A DNA stretch of 64,000 nucleotides from Agrobacterium tumefaciens_K (GTDB lineage: Bacteria > Pseudomonadota > Alphaproteobacteria > Rhizobiales > Rhizobiaceae). Positions 42,354 through 51,207 of the stretch are shown here, in pieces. The notes beneath the pieces were generated by a model. The model saw nothing but the letters and a program-made list of their open reading frames with translations. It was not told where the DNA came from and made no database searches. A program made the position numbers and the translations under genes. Location of the stretch: NCBI RefSeq assembly GCF_031801495.1, contig NZ_JAOEGC010000002.1:2232001-2296000 (forward strand), in the 5' to 3' direction. How positions within the stretch are numbered: position 1 is the stretch's first letter; each line of letters begins with the position of its first letter.

Positions 42354-42611
42354 ATGCGCACGATAGCCATGCTGACGATGCTTGCGATTGCCGGCTGCAC
42401 CACCGCGGCACCGGTCGAACCCATTCCCGGAAGCATAACCTATGGCGGGCAACCCCGCACCAAGCTGACGAAATCACCCATCGGCAGCACCTTAAAGCAC
42501 GAGTTCGTCATGGGCGACGGACGCCTTGCAGTGGAAATATATCGCCTCCAGCCGGACCGTTCCCTGCTTCTGGAAAACCGCGAGATCATCGGCGACTGGC
42601 CTCCGCAGTGA
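42354..42611 (+). CDS. Small lipoprotein of unknown function
   Basis: The 85-residue protein has a lipobox IAGC at residues 12-15 after a short hydrophobic stretch, so it should be lipidated. The mature part has about 70 residues with no recognised domain (TYGGQPRTKLTKSPIGSTLK and onward). AAGGAGG lies before ATG 42354. It stands alone between tctA and the siderophore operon. Confidence 0.75.
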   Translation: MRTIAMLTMLAIAGCTTAAPVEPIPGSITYGGQPRTKLTKSPIGSTLKHEFVMGDGRLAVEIYRLQPDRSLLLENREIIGDWPPQ

Positions 42612-42707
42612 GCGGAAGTGACAAGCTGGTGCGAGAAGGCAGATCGTATAGTAGCCGCTACACGGACGATGCAGGAAATCGCCCGCTGATTTTTCTTCAC
42701 ACGCGAC

Positions 42708-42782
42708 GTCATCCTCGCCCTTGAGGCGAGAATCCACAGCAGCAGGAGGAATGGATCCTCGGATCAATCCCGAGGATGACAT
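42708..42782. repeat. Mosaic palindromic repeat, two-arm copy
   Basis: The left arm is ATCCTCGCC with GGCGAGAAT (42711-42733, one bulge). The right arm is ATCCTCGG (42755-42762), seven bases, CCGAGGAT (42770-42777). The ends are GACGTC and GATGACATC. It is part of the dispersed repeat family. Confidence 0.75.
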
Positions 42783-42827
42783 CCGCGACGGTTCGAACTT
42801 CTGGCACCCCTTTTCCGCTCACAGCAA

Positions 42828-42844
42828 TTCAGAATCATTCTAAA
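42828..42844. promoter_or_regulatory. Irr-type ICE box candidate upstream of siderophore operon
   Basis: TTCAGAA-TCA-TTCTAAA (42828-42844) differs by one base from the rhizobial iron-control element TTTAGAA-N3-TTCTAAA as I recall it. It lies about 108 bp before the binding-protein start. Confidence 0.6.
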
Positions 42845-42880
42845 AGATTTTTTTGATTTCCCGGCCCTGTGGCAATAAAG

Positions 42881-42897
42881 CTGATTTTTGAAATCAG
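42881..42897. promoter_or_regulatory. RirA-type IRO box candidate upstream of siderophore operon
   Basis: CTGATTT (42881-42887), TTG, AAATCAG (42891-42897) is a perfect palindrome that contains TGA-N9-TCA (42882-42896), the RirA operator pattern. It is 54 bp before the chosen start and could cover the core promoter. Confidence 0.6.
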
Positions 42898-42951
42898 GTT
42901 AACATCGGCGCGGTCCATCCGTGCGGTGCTATGTTTGCAAGGGAAACTGCC

Positions 42952-43890
42952 GTGACCATCAATTTTGCCTTCCCCGTTCGGCTGCTGGCAGCCGCCGCCT
43001 TCAGCATCGGTACGCTGACCGCACAGGCATATGCCGAAGACATCACCATCAAGCACGCACAGGGCGAGACGGTTCTGAAAGCGGCACCGAAGAAGGTTCT
43101 GGTTCTGGATGTTCCCTCGCTCGATACGCTGGATGCGCTCGGGTACGAACCGGCTGGCGTGCTGAGCTCCAACCTGCCGAGCTACCTGAAAAAATACGCT
43201 GACGACAAATATCTCAAGGTCGGCACGCTGTTTGAGCCCGACTATGAGGCGATCAATGCGGCGGAAGCCGATCTGGTGATCGTTGGCGGCCGTTCGCGCG
43301 CCAAATATCCTGATGTTTCGAAAATCACCCCTGCCATCGACATGTCGGTGGATTCCAAGGATTTCATCAACAGCGTGAAGGCGAACGTCACCAAACTCGG
43401 CGACATCTTCGGCAAGCAGGAAGAGGCCAAGAAGCTCGACGCCTCAATCGACGAGAAGGCCGCTCGCCTGAAGGCGCTGGCACCGGAAGCCGGTACGGCG
43501 ATGATCCTCGTCACCAATGCCGGCAAGATCGGCGCCTACGGCCCCAACTCGCGTGTTGGCTGGCTGCACCGCGAAATCGGTTTCAGGACGGTTGAAGAAA
43601 ACATCGACGACCGTTTCCACGGCGGCGATGTCGTGTCCTTCGAATACCTCCTGGAAAAGAACCCGGACTGGCTGTTCGTGATCGACCGTGACGCGGGCGT
43701 CGGCCAGAGCAAGGACGGCAATGCCGCCAAGCAGGTTCTCGACAACGAACTGGTACACCAGACGAAAGCCTGGAAGAACGGTCACATCGTCTATCTCGAC
43801 CCGCAGGCAGCCTACATCGTTTCCAGCGGCTACACCGCGTTGACGACGCTGATGGATCAGGTCTACACGGCGGTTTCTGCCAAGAAGTAA
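42952..43890 (+). CDS. Siderophore ABC importer binding protein (FatB/YclQ type)
   Basis: The 312-residue protein from GTG 42952 follows AAGGGAAACTGCC; an ATG at 42931 would place charged residues before the signal peptide. The signal peptide ends near AQAYAED. The mature protein starts with ITIKHAQGETVLKAAPKK, typical of the FatB/CeuE/YclQ group that binds catecholate or carboxylate siderophores. Segments VGWLHREIGFRTVEENI and GDVVSFEYLLEKNPDWLFVI fit the group. It is first in a four-gene import operon. Confidence 0.9.
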   Translation: MTINFAFPVRLLAAAAFSIGTLTAQAYAEDITIKHAQGETVLKAAPKKVLVLDVPSLDTLDALGYEPAGVLSSNLPSYLKKYADDKYLKVGTLFEPDYEAINAAEADLVIVGGRSRAKYPDVSKITPAIDMSVDSKDFINSVKANVTKLGDIFGKQEEAKKLDASIDEKAARLKALAPEAGTAMILVTNAGKIGAYGPNSRVGWLHREIGFRTVEENIDDRFHGGDVVSFEYLLEKNPDWLFVIDRDAGVGQSKDGNAAKQVLDNELVHQTKAWKNGHIVYLDPQAAYIVSSGYTALTTLMDQVYTAVSAKK

Positions 43891-43914
43891 ACTGAACGAA
43901 ACATTCAGACCACA

Positions 43915-43942
43915 GGCTCCAGCCGGCTTTCCGGCTGGAGCC
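43915..43942 (+). terminator. Intercistronic hairpin in siderophore operon
   Basis: GGCTCCAGCCGG (43915-43926), CTTT, CCGGCTGGAGCC (43931-43942) is a perfect 12-bp stem without a T-run. It probably keeps the binding-protein message more abundant than the permease message. Confidence 0.6.
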
Positions 43943-43964
43943 GCCCGTTTATCAGGGACATGCT

Positions 43965-44924
43965 TTGAAATATCTGGCGCTCGCCCTTCTCGCCGCATTC
44001 GGCCTTGCCGTCACCAGCCTCTTCGTCGGCGTGAGCAACATGTCGATCACGGCGCTGACGTCATCGGAAACGGAAGCCCGCGCCACGCTGGTGCTGCTGG
44101 CGAGCCGCATTCCGCGCACGCTCGCGCTGATCCTCGCCGGAAGCTCCATGGCGATTGCTGGGCTGATCATGCAGATGCTGGTGCGCAACCGCTTCGTGGA
44201 ACCGACGACGGCAGGTACCACGGAATCGGCAAGCCTCGGCCTGCTGGTCGTGACCATGCTGGCGCCCGGCACGCCGGTCTTCGGCAAGATGCTGGTGGCC
44301 GCCGCCTTCGCGCTGGCAGGAACCGCGCTTTTCCTGCGGATACTGAGACAGGTTCCGCTGCGCGACGTGCTGCTGGTACCATTGATCGGCATCATGCTGG
44401 GCGGCGTCATCTCCGCCATCGCCACCTTCTTCGCTTACCGCTTCGACCTGCTGCAATCGCTGGGCGCGTGGATGACCGGCGACTTCTCCGGCGTGCTGCG
44501 CGGCCGCTACGAACTGTTGTGGATCGGCTTCCTCTTCGCCATCGCCGCCTATCTTGCCGCCGACCGTTTCACGGTTGCGGGCATGGGGCGCGACTTCACC
44601 ACCAATCTCGGCCTGAACTATCGCCGTGTCATGGCGCTGGGACTGACCATCGTATCCCTCGTCAGCGCCGTCGTGGTGGTAACCGTGGGCATGATCCCGT
44701 TCCTCGGGCTGATCGTGCCCAATGTCGTCAGCCTGATGATCGGCGACAACATGCGCCGGTCCGTTCCATGGGTCGCGACGCTTGGTGCGATCTTCGTGCT
44801 GGCCTGCGACATCATCGGCAGAACGGTGCGCGCCCCTTATGAGATCCCCATCGGCACGGTGGTCGGCGTCATCGGCAGCGGCCTGTTCCTCTACCTCCTG
44901 CTTCGGAAGCGCCGCCATGCGTGA
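43965..44924 (+). CDS. Siderophore ABC importer permease 1 (FatD/YclN type)
   Basis: The 319-residue FecCD-family permease begins at TTG 43965 behind AGGGA. A nearer ATG at 43960 is out of frame and closes at once. It has about nine or ten transmembrane helices; RNRFVEPTTAGTTESASLGL and GMIPFLGLIVPNVVSLMIGD are conserved blocks. Its end overlaps the next permease gene by 8 bp. Confidence 0.92.
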   Translation: MKYLALALLAAFGLAVTSLFVGVSNMSITALTSSETEARATLVLLASRIPRTLALILAGSSMAIAGLIMQMLVRNRFVEPTTAGTTESASLGLLVVTMLAPGTPVFGKMLVAAAFALAGTALFLRILRQVPLRDVLLVPLIGIMLGGVISAIATFFAYRFDLLQSLGAWMTGDFSGVLRGRYELLWIGFLFAIAAYLAADRFTVAGMGRDFTTNLGLNYRRVMALGLTIVSLVSAVVVVTVGMIPFLGLIVPNVVSLMIGDNMRRSVPWVATLGAIFVLACDIIGRTVRAPYEIPIGTVVGVIGSGLFLYLLLRKRRHA

Positions 44925-45885
44925 GAGAAACCCCGACACACGGCCGAAGCTCGTGCTGATCGTGCTTCTGGTGCTGGCCCTCGTTTCGGCAGTCGCCTTC
45001 ATGACGCTCGGCGCAAAGGGAAGCTGGGCTTTCGTGCTGAAATTCCGCGGCATCAAGCTTTTGTCGCTGGTGCTGGTCGCCTACGCGATCGCCGTTTCCA
45101 CCGTGCTGTTCCAGACGGTGACGAACAATCGCATCCTCACGCCATCCGTCATGGGTTTCGATTCGCTCTATGTGCTGGTCCAGACGGCGCTGATCTTCGT
45201 TTTCGGCTCCGCCACGGTCGTTATGATCGACCCGCAACTGAAGTTTGTCGGTGAAACCATCCTGCTTGTGACCTTCTCGGCCCTGCTCTACCGTTGGCTG
45301 TTCGTGGGCGCCGAACGCAGCCTGCACCTGCTGGTGCTGGTCGGTATCGTCTTCGGCGTGTTTTTCAGAAGCCTTTCTGGCTTCATGCAACGGGTACTCG
45401 ATCCCAACGAATTCGCGGTGTTGCAGGATACGCTCTTTGCCAGCTTCAACTCCATCGACTCGACGCTGCTCGCCGTTTCTGCCGCCATCGTCGGCGGCGT
45501 GACGGTGGTCGGCCTCAGGCTTATGCACACGTTCGATGTGCTGTCGCTCGGCCGCGCAACGGCCATCAGCCTCGGCGTGGATTACAAACGAACCGTCACG
45601 ATCATTCTGGTACTGGTATCCGTGCTGGTCGCCGTGTCGACGGCGCTTGTCGGTCCGGTGATGTTCTTCGGCCTTCTGGTCACGGCGCTGACGCACTATC
45701 TGACCGGCAACGGCAAACACGCCTATACACTGCCAGCCGCGATCCTCATCGCCATCATCTGCCTTGTCGGCGGACAGGTCGTGCTGGAACGGCTGTTTTC
45801 CTTCGATACGGCGCTGTCCATCATCATCGAATTTGTCGGCGGTATCGTCTTCATCGGACTTATTCTCAAGCGGGGTGCGCGATGA
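44917..45885 (+). CDS. Siderophore ABC importer permease 2 (FatC/YclO type)
   Basis: The 322-residue FecCD-family permease forms the heterodimeric channel with permease 1, as in Fat/Ycl/Ceu systems. Conserved stretches are TNNRILTPSVMGFDSLYVLV and ALVGPVMFFGLLVTALTHYL. ATG 44917 lies inside the end of permease 1, and its stop overlaps the ATPase start in ATGA. Confidence 0.92.
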   Translation: MRERNPDTRPKLVLIVLLVLALVSAVAFMTLGAKGSWAFVLKFRGIKLLSLVLVAYAIAVSTVLFQTVTNNRILTPSVMGFDSLYVLVQTALIFVFGSATVVMIDPQLKFVGETILLVTFSALLYRWLFVGAERSLHLLVLVGIVFGVFFRSLSGFMQRVLDPNEFAVLQDTLFASFNSIDSTLLAVSAAIVGGVTVVGLRLMHTFDVLSLGRATAISLGVDYKRTVTIILVLVSVLVAVSTALVGPVMFFGLLVTALTHYLTGNGKHAYTLPAAILIAIICLVGGQVVLERLFSFDTALSIIIEFVGGIVFIGLILKRGAR

Positions 45886-46640
45886 TCATCGCAAATGCGG
45901 TCAGCAAAGCCTATGGCGACACGCTCGTCATCAACGACGTCTCCCTTTCCATTCCGGCGGGCGGCGTGACCTCCATCATCGGCCCGAACGGCGCCGGCAA
46001 ATCCACGCTGCTCTCCATAGTCGCCAGACTGATGTCGATGGACAAGGGAACCGTGACCGTGGACGGGCTGGACGTGACGACAACCGCCTCCGACACGCTG
46101 GCCCGCCGCCTCTCCATCCTGCGGCAGGACAACCACATCTCATCACGGCTGACGGTTCGCGATCTCGTCGGTTTCGGACGGTATCCCTACTCGAAGGGCC
46201 GTCCGACGATGGAGGACAAGACCCACATCGACCGGGCGCTCGAATATCTGCATCTGGAGACGCTCGCTGACCGTTTTCTCGACGAGCTTTCCGGCGGACA
46301 GCGACAGCGCGCCTTCGTCGCCATGGTCCTGTGTCAGGATACGGATTACGTTCTGCTGGATGAGCCGCTCAACAATCTCGACATGAAGCACGCCTCCAGC
46401 ATGATGAAGATCATGCGCCAGGCGGCGGACGACCTGAAGAAGACCGTCGTGCTGGTGCTGCACGACATCAATTTCGCCTCCTGGTATTCGGACAACATCA
46501 TCGCCATGCGCGATGGCCGCATCTGCCGCCACGGAAGCATCGACGACATCATCCGCCCGGACGTCCTGCGCGAAATCTACGACATGGACATCGGCGTGAA
46601 GGAACTGGACGGCCGGCGCATCTGCCTGTTTTACGCCTGA
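45882..46640 (+). CDS. Siderophore ABC importer ATPase (FatE/YclP type)
   Basis: The 252-residue ATPase has Walker A GPNGAGKST, signature LSGGQRQRAFVAMVL, Walker B VLLDEPLNNLD and the switch His in VLHDINFASWYSD. The LDEPLNNLDMKHA form is characteristic of the FatE/CeuD/YclP branch. It completes the import complex. Confidence 0.94.
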   Translation: MIIANAVSKAYGDTLVINDVSLSIPAGGVTSIIGPNGAGKSTLLSIVARLMSMDKGTVTVDGLDVTTTASDTLARRLSILRQDNHISSRLTVRDLVGFGRYPYSKGRPTMEDKTHIDRALEYLHLETLADRFLDELSGGQRQRAFVAMVLCQDTDYVLLDEPLNNLDMKHASSMMKIMRQAADDLKKTVVLVLHDINFASWYSDNIIAMRDGRICRHGSIDDIIRPDVLREIYDMDIGVKELDGRRICLFYA

Positions 46641-46737
46641 TGTTTCATGTCTGACTGGAACAGGTCAGCTTGTCCGAACGTTTAGCAATCGGCATTTTCC
46701 AGAGCGGCATTCCGTCCGCACATTTCAGGAGATATTG

Positions 46738-47226
46738 ATGAAGACGCACAAGACGAAAAACGATCTGCCTTCCAACGCGAAAGCAACCGTTATCGGTATT
46801 TTGAACGACTCCCTCGCCTCCGTCATCGATCTCGCACTGGCGACGAAGCAGGCGCACTGGAACCTGAAAGGCCCGCAGTTCATCGCCGTGCACGAGCTTC
46901 TCGACACCTTCCGCGCCCAGCTCGACGACCACGGCGATACCATTGCAGAACGCGTCGTGCAGCTGGGCGGCACCGCGCTCGGCAGTTTGCAGTCCGTTTC
47001 GTCCGCAACCGCGCTCAAAGCCTACCCGACAGATATCTACGCAATCCACGACCACCTCGGCGCATTGATCGATCGCTATGGCGATGTGGCCAACATGATC
47101 CGCAAGGCAATCGATGACTCCGATGAGGCAGGCGATCCGACGACGGCCGACATCTTCACCGCCGCCTCGCGCGATCTCGACAAGGCGCTGTGGTTCCTCG
47201 AAGCCCATGTGCAGGAAAAGAACTGA
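46738..47226 (+). CDS. dps: DNA-protection and iron-storage protein Dps
   Basis: The 162-residue ferritin-like protein has the ferroxidase ligands at the dimer interface (TKQAHWNLKGPQF, and DDHGDTIAERVVQLGG). It forms a dodecamer that oxidises and stores iron with hydrogen peroxide and can coat DNA. The basic N-terminus KTHKTKND may contact DNA. AGGAG lies 8 bp before the ATG. It follows the siderophore operon by 97 bp, a logical place for an iron sink. Confidence 0.96.
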   Translation: MKTHKTKNDLPSNAKATVIGILNDSLASVIDLALATKQAHWNLKGPQFIAVHELLDTFRAQLDDHGDTIAERVVQLGGTALGSLQSVSSATALKAYPTDIYAIHDHLGALIDRYGDVANMIRKAIDDSDEAGDPTTADIFTAASRDLDKALWFLEAHVQEKN

Positions 47227-47239
47227 TACTCGAAAAGCA

Positions 47240-47268
47240 AAGCGCCCGGACAAGCCGGGCGCTTTTAA
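47240..47268 (+). terminator. Rho-independent terminator of dps
   Basis: AAGCGCCCGG (47240-47249), ACAAG, CCGGGCGCTT (47255-47264) is a perfect 10-bp stem followed by TT. Confidence 0.88.
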
Positions 47269-47340
47269 CAGACATCAGGCAGGCAAAAGCAGGAAATCTG
47301 CTCTACCCTGAACAGACTGACTTGAGACTACCGTTCACCG

Positions 47341-47562
47341 TCAATGCCGACGCAACACGGCAATACCAATATCCCGCAGCATCTCGTGATCGAGAATACC
47401 ACGCTGGGCGCTGCGGATAAGAACCGCCGCGCATTCGTTGGCAACATGACTGCTACGATCTTCAAGGCACTCGAAACATACGCCGTCGAAAATGTTCTGC
47501 AGATCGGTAATCTGCTCTGGCGACAATTGCGCGCCAACTCTTTGAAAAGCAGCATACGACAA
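47341..47562 (-). CDS. Small hypothetical helical protein
   Basis: The 73-residue reading frame starts at TTG 47562 with GGGAGG about 7 bp upstream. The sequence LSPEQITDLQNIFDGVCFEC and the tail HEMLRDIGIAVLRRH look like amphipathic helices with balanced composition, unlike a random frame. I do not recognise a family. It is convergent with dps. Its reality rests on composition and ribosome site only. Confidence 0.5.
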   Translation of the reverse strand: MSYAAFQRVGAQLSPEQITDLQNIFDGVCFECLEDRSSHVANECAAVLIRSAQRGILDHEMLRDIGIAVLRRH

Positions 47563-47868
47563 GGCTCATCCTCCCGATGACATGCCAGGTATCGCTTCAC
47601 GCGTTTTTGTTGATTTTCGTGGACAGAAAAATTTGTACACCTGAACGAATCACTTGTCGAATCAGATTTTAACCAAATGTAAATGGGTGATTTCTCACCT
47701 CTTCGAGGCGCTAGGCTGCAAATCCCCAGGAATTCGAAAGGAAGAGAATTTCCTGTAAAACTGCAAAAGAAAGTGTTGCATTCCAGAATCGATTGAGCGA
47801 TATAGCACCCGTCGCCGCAAGACAGCGACCCACGGTTCAGCTCACTACCCCGGACCGATGGCTTATGA
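47563..47868. other. 306-bp non-coding region upstream of tRNA-Gly
   Basis: I see no gene. The stretch is AT-richer than its surroundings and should hold the tRNA promoter and that of the small minus-strand gene. GGTGA, TTTC, TCACC at 47686-47699 is a short hairpin. Confidence 0.6.
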
Positions 47869-47943
47869 GCGGGTGTAGCTCAGGGGTAGAGCACAACCTT
47901 GCCAAGGTTGGGGTCGAGGGTTCAAATCCCTTCGCCCGCTCCA
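47869..47943 (+). tRNA. tRNA-Gly (anticodon GCC)
   Basis: The cloverleaf is complete: acceptor stem GCGGGTG with CGCCCGC (one G-U pair), D arm AGCTCAGGGGTAGAGC, anticodon arm with GCC at 47901-47903, T arm GAGGGTTCAAATCCCTTC, discriminator T and encoded CCA at 47941-47943. Confidence 0.97.
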
Positions 47944-48093
47944 AATTCTCAAAGACAACAAGTTATTGATATCAGTGAGAATAGCATCGTTGGAAACGAT
48001 GTGTGCATTGCTTACTGCGCTCCATTTCTCCGCATCGTGTCCTGCCGTACAGCGACGAGGGAGGGATGCAACACCCCTCCCCCTATTCCGCTA

Positions 48094-48927
48094 TCAGGCG
48101 GCCTTGTCCCAGACGGGCGCGAGGCCATCCGGAGACACGATCCGGCCATCCGCTCTGGCAAGAGAGTGAATTGCCGCCATGTCGTCGGCCGGAAGAGCGA
48201 AATCGAAAATGGCGGTATTTTCCGTCACGCGGGCTTCCGTCACCGTCTTCGAGAGCGCGATGACACCCTCCTGCTGCACCAGCCAGCGCAGCACCACCTG
48301 CGCCACAGATTTCCCGTGGCGGGCGGCGATATCCTTCAGAACCGGATCGGCAAACACCTTGCCATCCGCCATGCCAAAATAACCGGTGATCGACATGCCA
48401 GCCTTACGGGCAGCAGTAATCACAAAATCCTGATCGAGATAGGGATGATATTCGATCTGATTGGTGACGATCGGCGCCTTGGAAAGCGCAACGGCGTCAG
48501 TCATCAGCGCGGTGGTGAAGTTGGAGACGCCGATATGCCGGACTTTGCCCGCCTCGTGCACCGCGTTCAGCGCGCCGATCTGTTCGGCAAGCGGAACGGC
48601 CTCGTTCGGCCAGTGCAGCAAAAGAAGGTCGACATGATCGGTTCTCAGCTTCTTCAGGCTCTCATCGACGGATGCGAGGAAGGAATCGTGCCTGTAGTTT
48701 TCCACCCAGACCTTCGTGGTCAGGAAGATATCGCCACGGGCGATGCCGGAACCGGCGATCGCCTCACCGACCTCTGCTTCGTTGCCGTAGATCTGCGCGG
48801 TATCGATATGGCGGAAACCGGCTTTCAGCGCATGCGGCACGATACGCAGGACATCCGGACCGGGAATGCGGAAGGTTCCGAAGCCGAGCGCAGGAATTGT
48901 GGCGCCATTGGCGGTAACGGTGTGCAT
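48094..48927 (-). CDS. Aldo/keto reductase (2,5-diketo-D-gluconate reductase type)
   Basis: The 277-residue barrel enzyme has the catalytic tetrad Asp42, Tyr47, Lys72 and His105 (DTAQIYGNE, TTKVW, LLLHWPN). GVSNFTTALM and the C-terminal ALSKTVTEARV NADPH-binding region fit the DkgB group. It reduces aldehydes or keto sugars in the cytoplasm. AAGGAG precedes the ATG. It lies 37 bp after the MFS exporter gene on the same strand, so they probably form one unit. Confidence 0.92.
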   Translation of the reverse strand: MHTVTANGATIPALGFGTFRIPGPDVLRIVPHALKAGFRHIDTAQIYGNEAEVGEAIAGSGIARGDIFLTTKVWVENYRHDSFLASVDESLKKLRTDHVDLLLLHWPNEAVPLAEQIGALNAVHEAGKVRHIGVSNFTTALMTDAVALSKAPIVTNQIEYHPYLDQDFVITAARKAGMSITGYFGMADGKVFADPVLKDIAARHGKSVAQVVLRWLVQQEGVIALSKTVTEARVTENTAIFDFALPADDMAAIHSLARADGRIVSPDGLAPVWDKAA

Positions 48928-48964
48928 GGGTTTCTCCTTGCTTGGGAATGAAAAGGATTGCAGA

Positions 48965-50146
48965 TCAGGCGGCTTTCAGGACCGGCGTGGCGCGGCGGTC
49001 AAGCGCGCTGCTCCACAGGGTAAGGACGAGGGCGACTGCAACGAGGATCGCACCGACCCAGGGTGTCGCACCGAGGCCAAGTGGCGATTCCACCACCAGA
49101 CCGCCGAGCCAGGCGCCGATGGCAATGCCGAGGTTGAAGGCGGCAATGTTGAGCGCCGAGGCGACATCGACGGCACCGGGACGGTGCTCCTTGGCGAGCT
49201 GCACGACATAGAGCTGCAGGCCGGGAACATTGGCGAAGGACAGGAAGCCGAGACCCACCAGCGTGATGAGCGTCAGGATCGGCGAGACGGCGGTGAAGGA
49301 AAACACCAGAAGCACGATGGCCTGTGCCAGAAACAGCCCGATCAGCGCCTTGACCGGATTATGGTTGGCGATCTTGCCGCCGCCGATATTGCCCGCCGCA
49401 ATGGCGATGCCGTACAGCACCAGGATCAGGCTGACACTCTTTTCCGAAAAGCCGGTGACCTGCTGCAGGATCGGTGCGAGGAAGGTGAAGGCAACGAACG
49501 TGCCGCCGTAACCGAGCGCCGTCATGGCAAAGACGATCAGCAGCCGGCCGGAACCGAGCACGCGGACCTGATCGAGAAGGCTCGCAGGCGCGGCTTTCCT
49601 GATCGTGTTCGGCAACAGGGCGGCGATGCCGACGAACGCGATGACACCAAGCCCGGAGACGGCCCAGAAGGTGGCGCGCCAGCCGAAGACCTGACCGATA
49701 TAGGTGCCGAGCGGCACGCCGGTGACGATGGCGACCGTCAACCCCATGAACATCATGGCGATTGCGGATGCCCGACGGTTTTCCGGCACCAGATCGGCGG
49801 CAATGGTCGAGCCGACCGAGAAGAAGACGCCGTGGGCGAAGGCGGCCAGAACACGGGCGACGAGCAGGAACTCGTAGCCGGACGCCAGCGCCGCCAACGA
49901 ATTGCCGATGATGAACAGGGCCATGAGGCCAAGCAGCAACGGCTTTCTTTCGATCCGGCCGGTCAGCGCCGTCAGGATCGGAGCCCCGAAGGTAACACCG
50001 AGCGCGTAGACGCTGACGATAAGGCCGGCGAGCGGCAGGGTTATGTTGAGATCGGTCGCGACCGTCGGCAGAAGGCCGACAATCACGAACTCGGTGGTGC
50101 CGATCGCATAGGCCGCGATCGTCAGGGCAAATATGGCCAGAGGCAT
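48965..50146 (-). CDS. MFS exporter (AraJ/YdhP-like drug:H+ antiporter family)
   Basis: The 393-residue membrane protein has twelve predicted helices. It begins PLAIFALTIAAYAIGTTEFV, the usual start of the AraJ/PbuE/YdhP group, and has the family loop GRIERKPLLLGLMALFIIG. The substrate may be a sugar, purine or drug. ATG 50146 follows GGGAAGGG. It is divergent from a LysR gene across 156 bp, which probably controls it with the aldo/keto reductase. Confidence 0.93.
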   Translation of the reverse strand: MPLAIFALTIAAYAIGTTEFVIVGLLPTVATDLNITLPLAGLIVSVYALGVTFGAPILTALTGRIERKPLLLGLMALFIIGNSLAALASGYEFLLVARVLAAFAHGVFFSVGSTIAADLVPENRRASAIAMMFMGLTVAIVTGVPLGTYIGQVFGWRATFWAVSGLGVIAFVGIAALLPNTIRKAAPASLLDQVRVLGSGRLLIVFAMTALGYGGTFVAFTFLAPILQQVTGFSEKSVSLILVLYGIAIAAGNIGGGKIANHNPVKALIGLFLAQAIVLLVFSFTAVSPILTLITLVGLGFLSFANVPGLQLYVVQLAKEHRPGAVDVASALNIAAFNLGIAIGAWLGGLVVESPLGLGATPWVGAILVAVALVLTLWSSALDRRATPVLKAA

Positions 50147-50302
50147 GACGAAACCCTTCCCTCGACCGATGTCGAGAGCGCTGGAGACAGGCGAGCTGTC
50201 TGTTGGAACAATGGATGAGCGCAATATGGGGGAAGAGAACTTGCTTGATAAGCTGTACTAATGGATAAATGCCTTTGAATTTAGTTCATAGATGAGGCGA
50301 CC

Positions 50303-51202
50303 GTGGATAACCGGGCAGGAGAAATGGAAGTCTTTGTGACAGCGGCCGAACTGGGGAGCTTTTCCGCAGCGGGACGCAGGCTCAGGCTGTCTCCCTCAGC
50401 GGTCAGCAAGCTCGTCACCCGCATCGAAGACCGGCTGGGCACACGCCTGCTGCTGCGTTCCACCCGCCTCGTAACGCTGACACCGGAGGGCGAAATCTAT
50501 CTTGCCCGGGCAAGGCGCATTCTGGCCGACATAAGGGAGACGGAGCAGATCGTCGCAAGCGGCGGCAAGGTGGTGCCGCGCGGGCTGCTGCGCGTCAATA
50601 CGACGCTTGGCTTCGGTGAACGATATCTGCTGCCCCTCGCCCCCGAGTTCCTGGCGCTGTATCCGGAGGTGGAACTGGACATCTCGCTGACGGATGGCGT
50701 CATCAGCCTGATCGAGGAACGCACAGACATCGCGATACGCTCCGGCGCGATGGAGGATTCCTCCCTCAAGGCGAGAAAGCTGCTGGAGGTGCGCCGGATG
50801 ATCGTCGCCTCTCCCGCCTATATCGAAAAGTACGGTGCGCCGGAAACGCCGCAGGATCTTGTCCGGCACAACTGCTTCAGCTTCAACTTCAACCATAGTC
50901 TGAACGAATGGCCGTTCAGGAACCCCGGCTCGGAGGAGGTGTACCGGCTGCCCGTTTCAGGCAACGCATCTGTCAACAACGGCATTGCCATGCACCGCTT
51001 GTGTCTTGCGGGCTTCGGGCTGGGACGCATGGGACAATTCCATGTGCAGCCCGATATCGATGCCGGAAAACTCGTGCCGGTCCTCGAAAACTACAACCCG
51101 CTGGACCTCGAGGTGATCCACGCCGTCTACGCGGGCCATGAGCATCTGGCCGCCCGCGTACGCGCGTTCATTGATTTCGTCGCCGAGAAGGTGGGGACAT
51201 AG
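50303..51202 (+). CDS. LysR-family regulator (divergent from MFS-AKR unit)
   Basis: The 299-residue regulator from GTG 50303 has HTH residues TAAELGSFSAAGRRLRLSPS at about 13-32 and the LysR effector domain. It belongs to the CrgA/DsdC-like group by its N-terminus (MEVFVTAAELGSFSAA). A GAGG lies before the GTG; ATG 50324 is the alternative. It probably acts on the MFS gene across the divergent gap. Confidence 0.9.
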   Translation: MDNRAGEMEVFVTAAELGSFSAAGRRLRLSPSAVSKLVTRIEDRLGTRLLLRSTRLVTLTPEGEIYLARARRILADIRETEQIVASGGKVVPRGLLRVNTTLGFGERYLLPLAPEFLALYPEVELDISLTDGVISLIEERTDIAIRSGAMEDSSLKARKLLEVRRMIVASPAYIEKYGAPETPQDLVRHNCFSFNFNHSLNEWPFRNPGSEEVYRLPVSGNASVNNGIAMHRLCLAGFGLGRMGQFHVQPDIDAGKLVPVLENYNPLDLEVIHAVYAGHEHLAARVRAFIDFVAEKVGT

Positions 51203-51207
51203 CCCTA

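Noticed and set aside
46651..46668. CTGAC/GTCAG repeat before dps as a RirA box
   Set aside because: The spacer is ten bases instead of nine and the arms are only 5 bp.
48866..50218. 450-codon plus-strand frame opposite the MFS exporter gene
   Set aside because: The predicted protein is almost all charged residues and is the mirror of the codon bias of a membrane-protein gene. The minus-strand MFS gene is clearly real.
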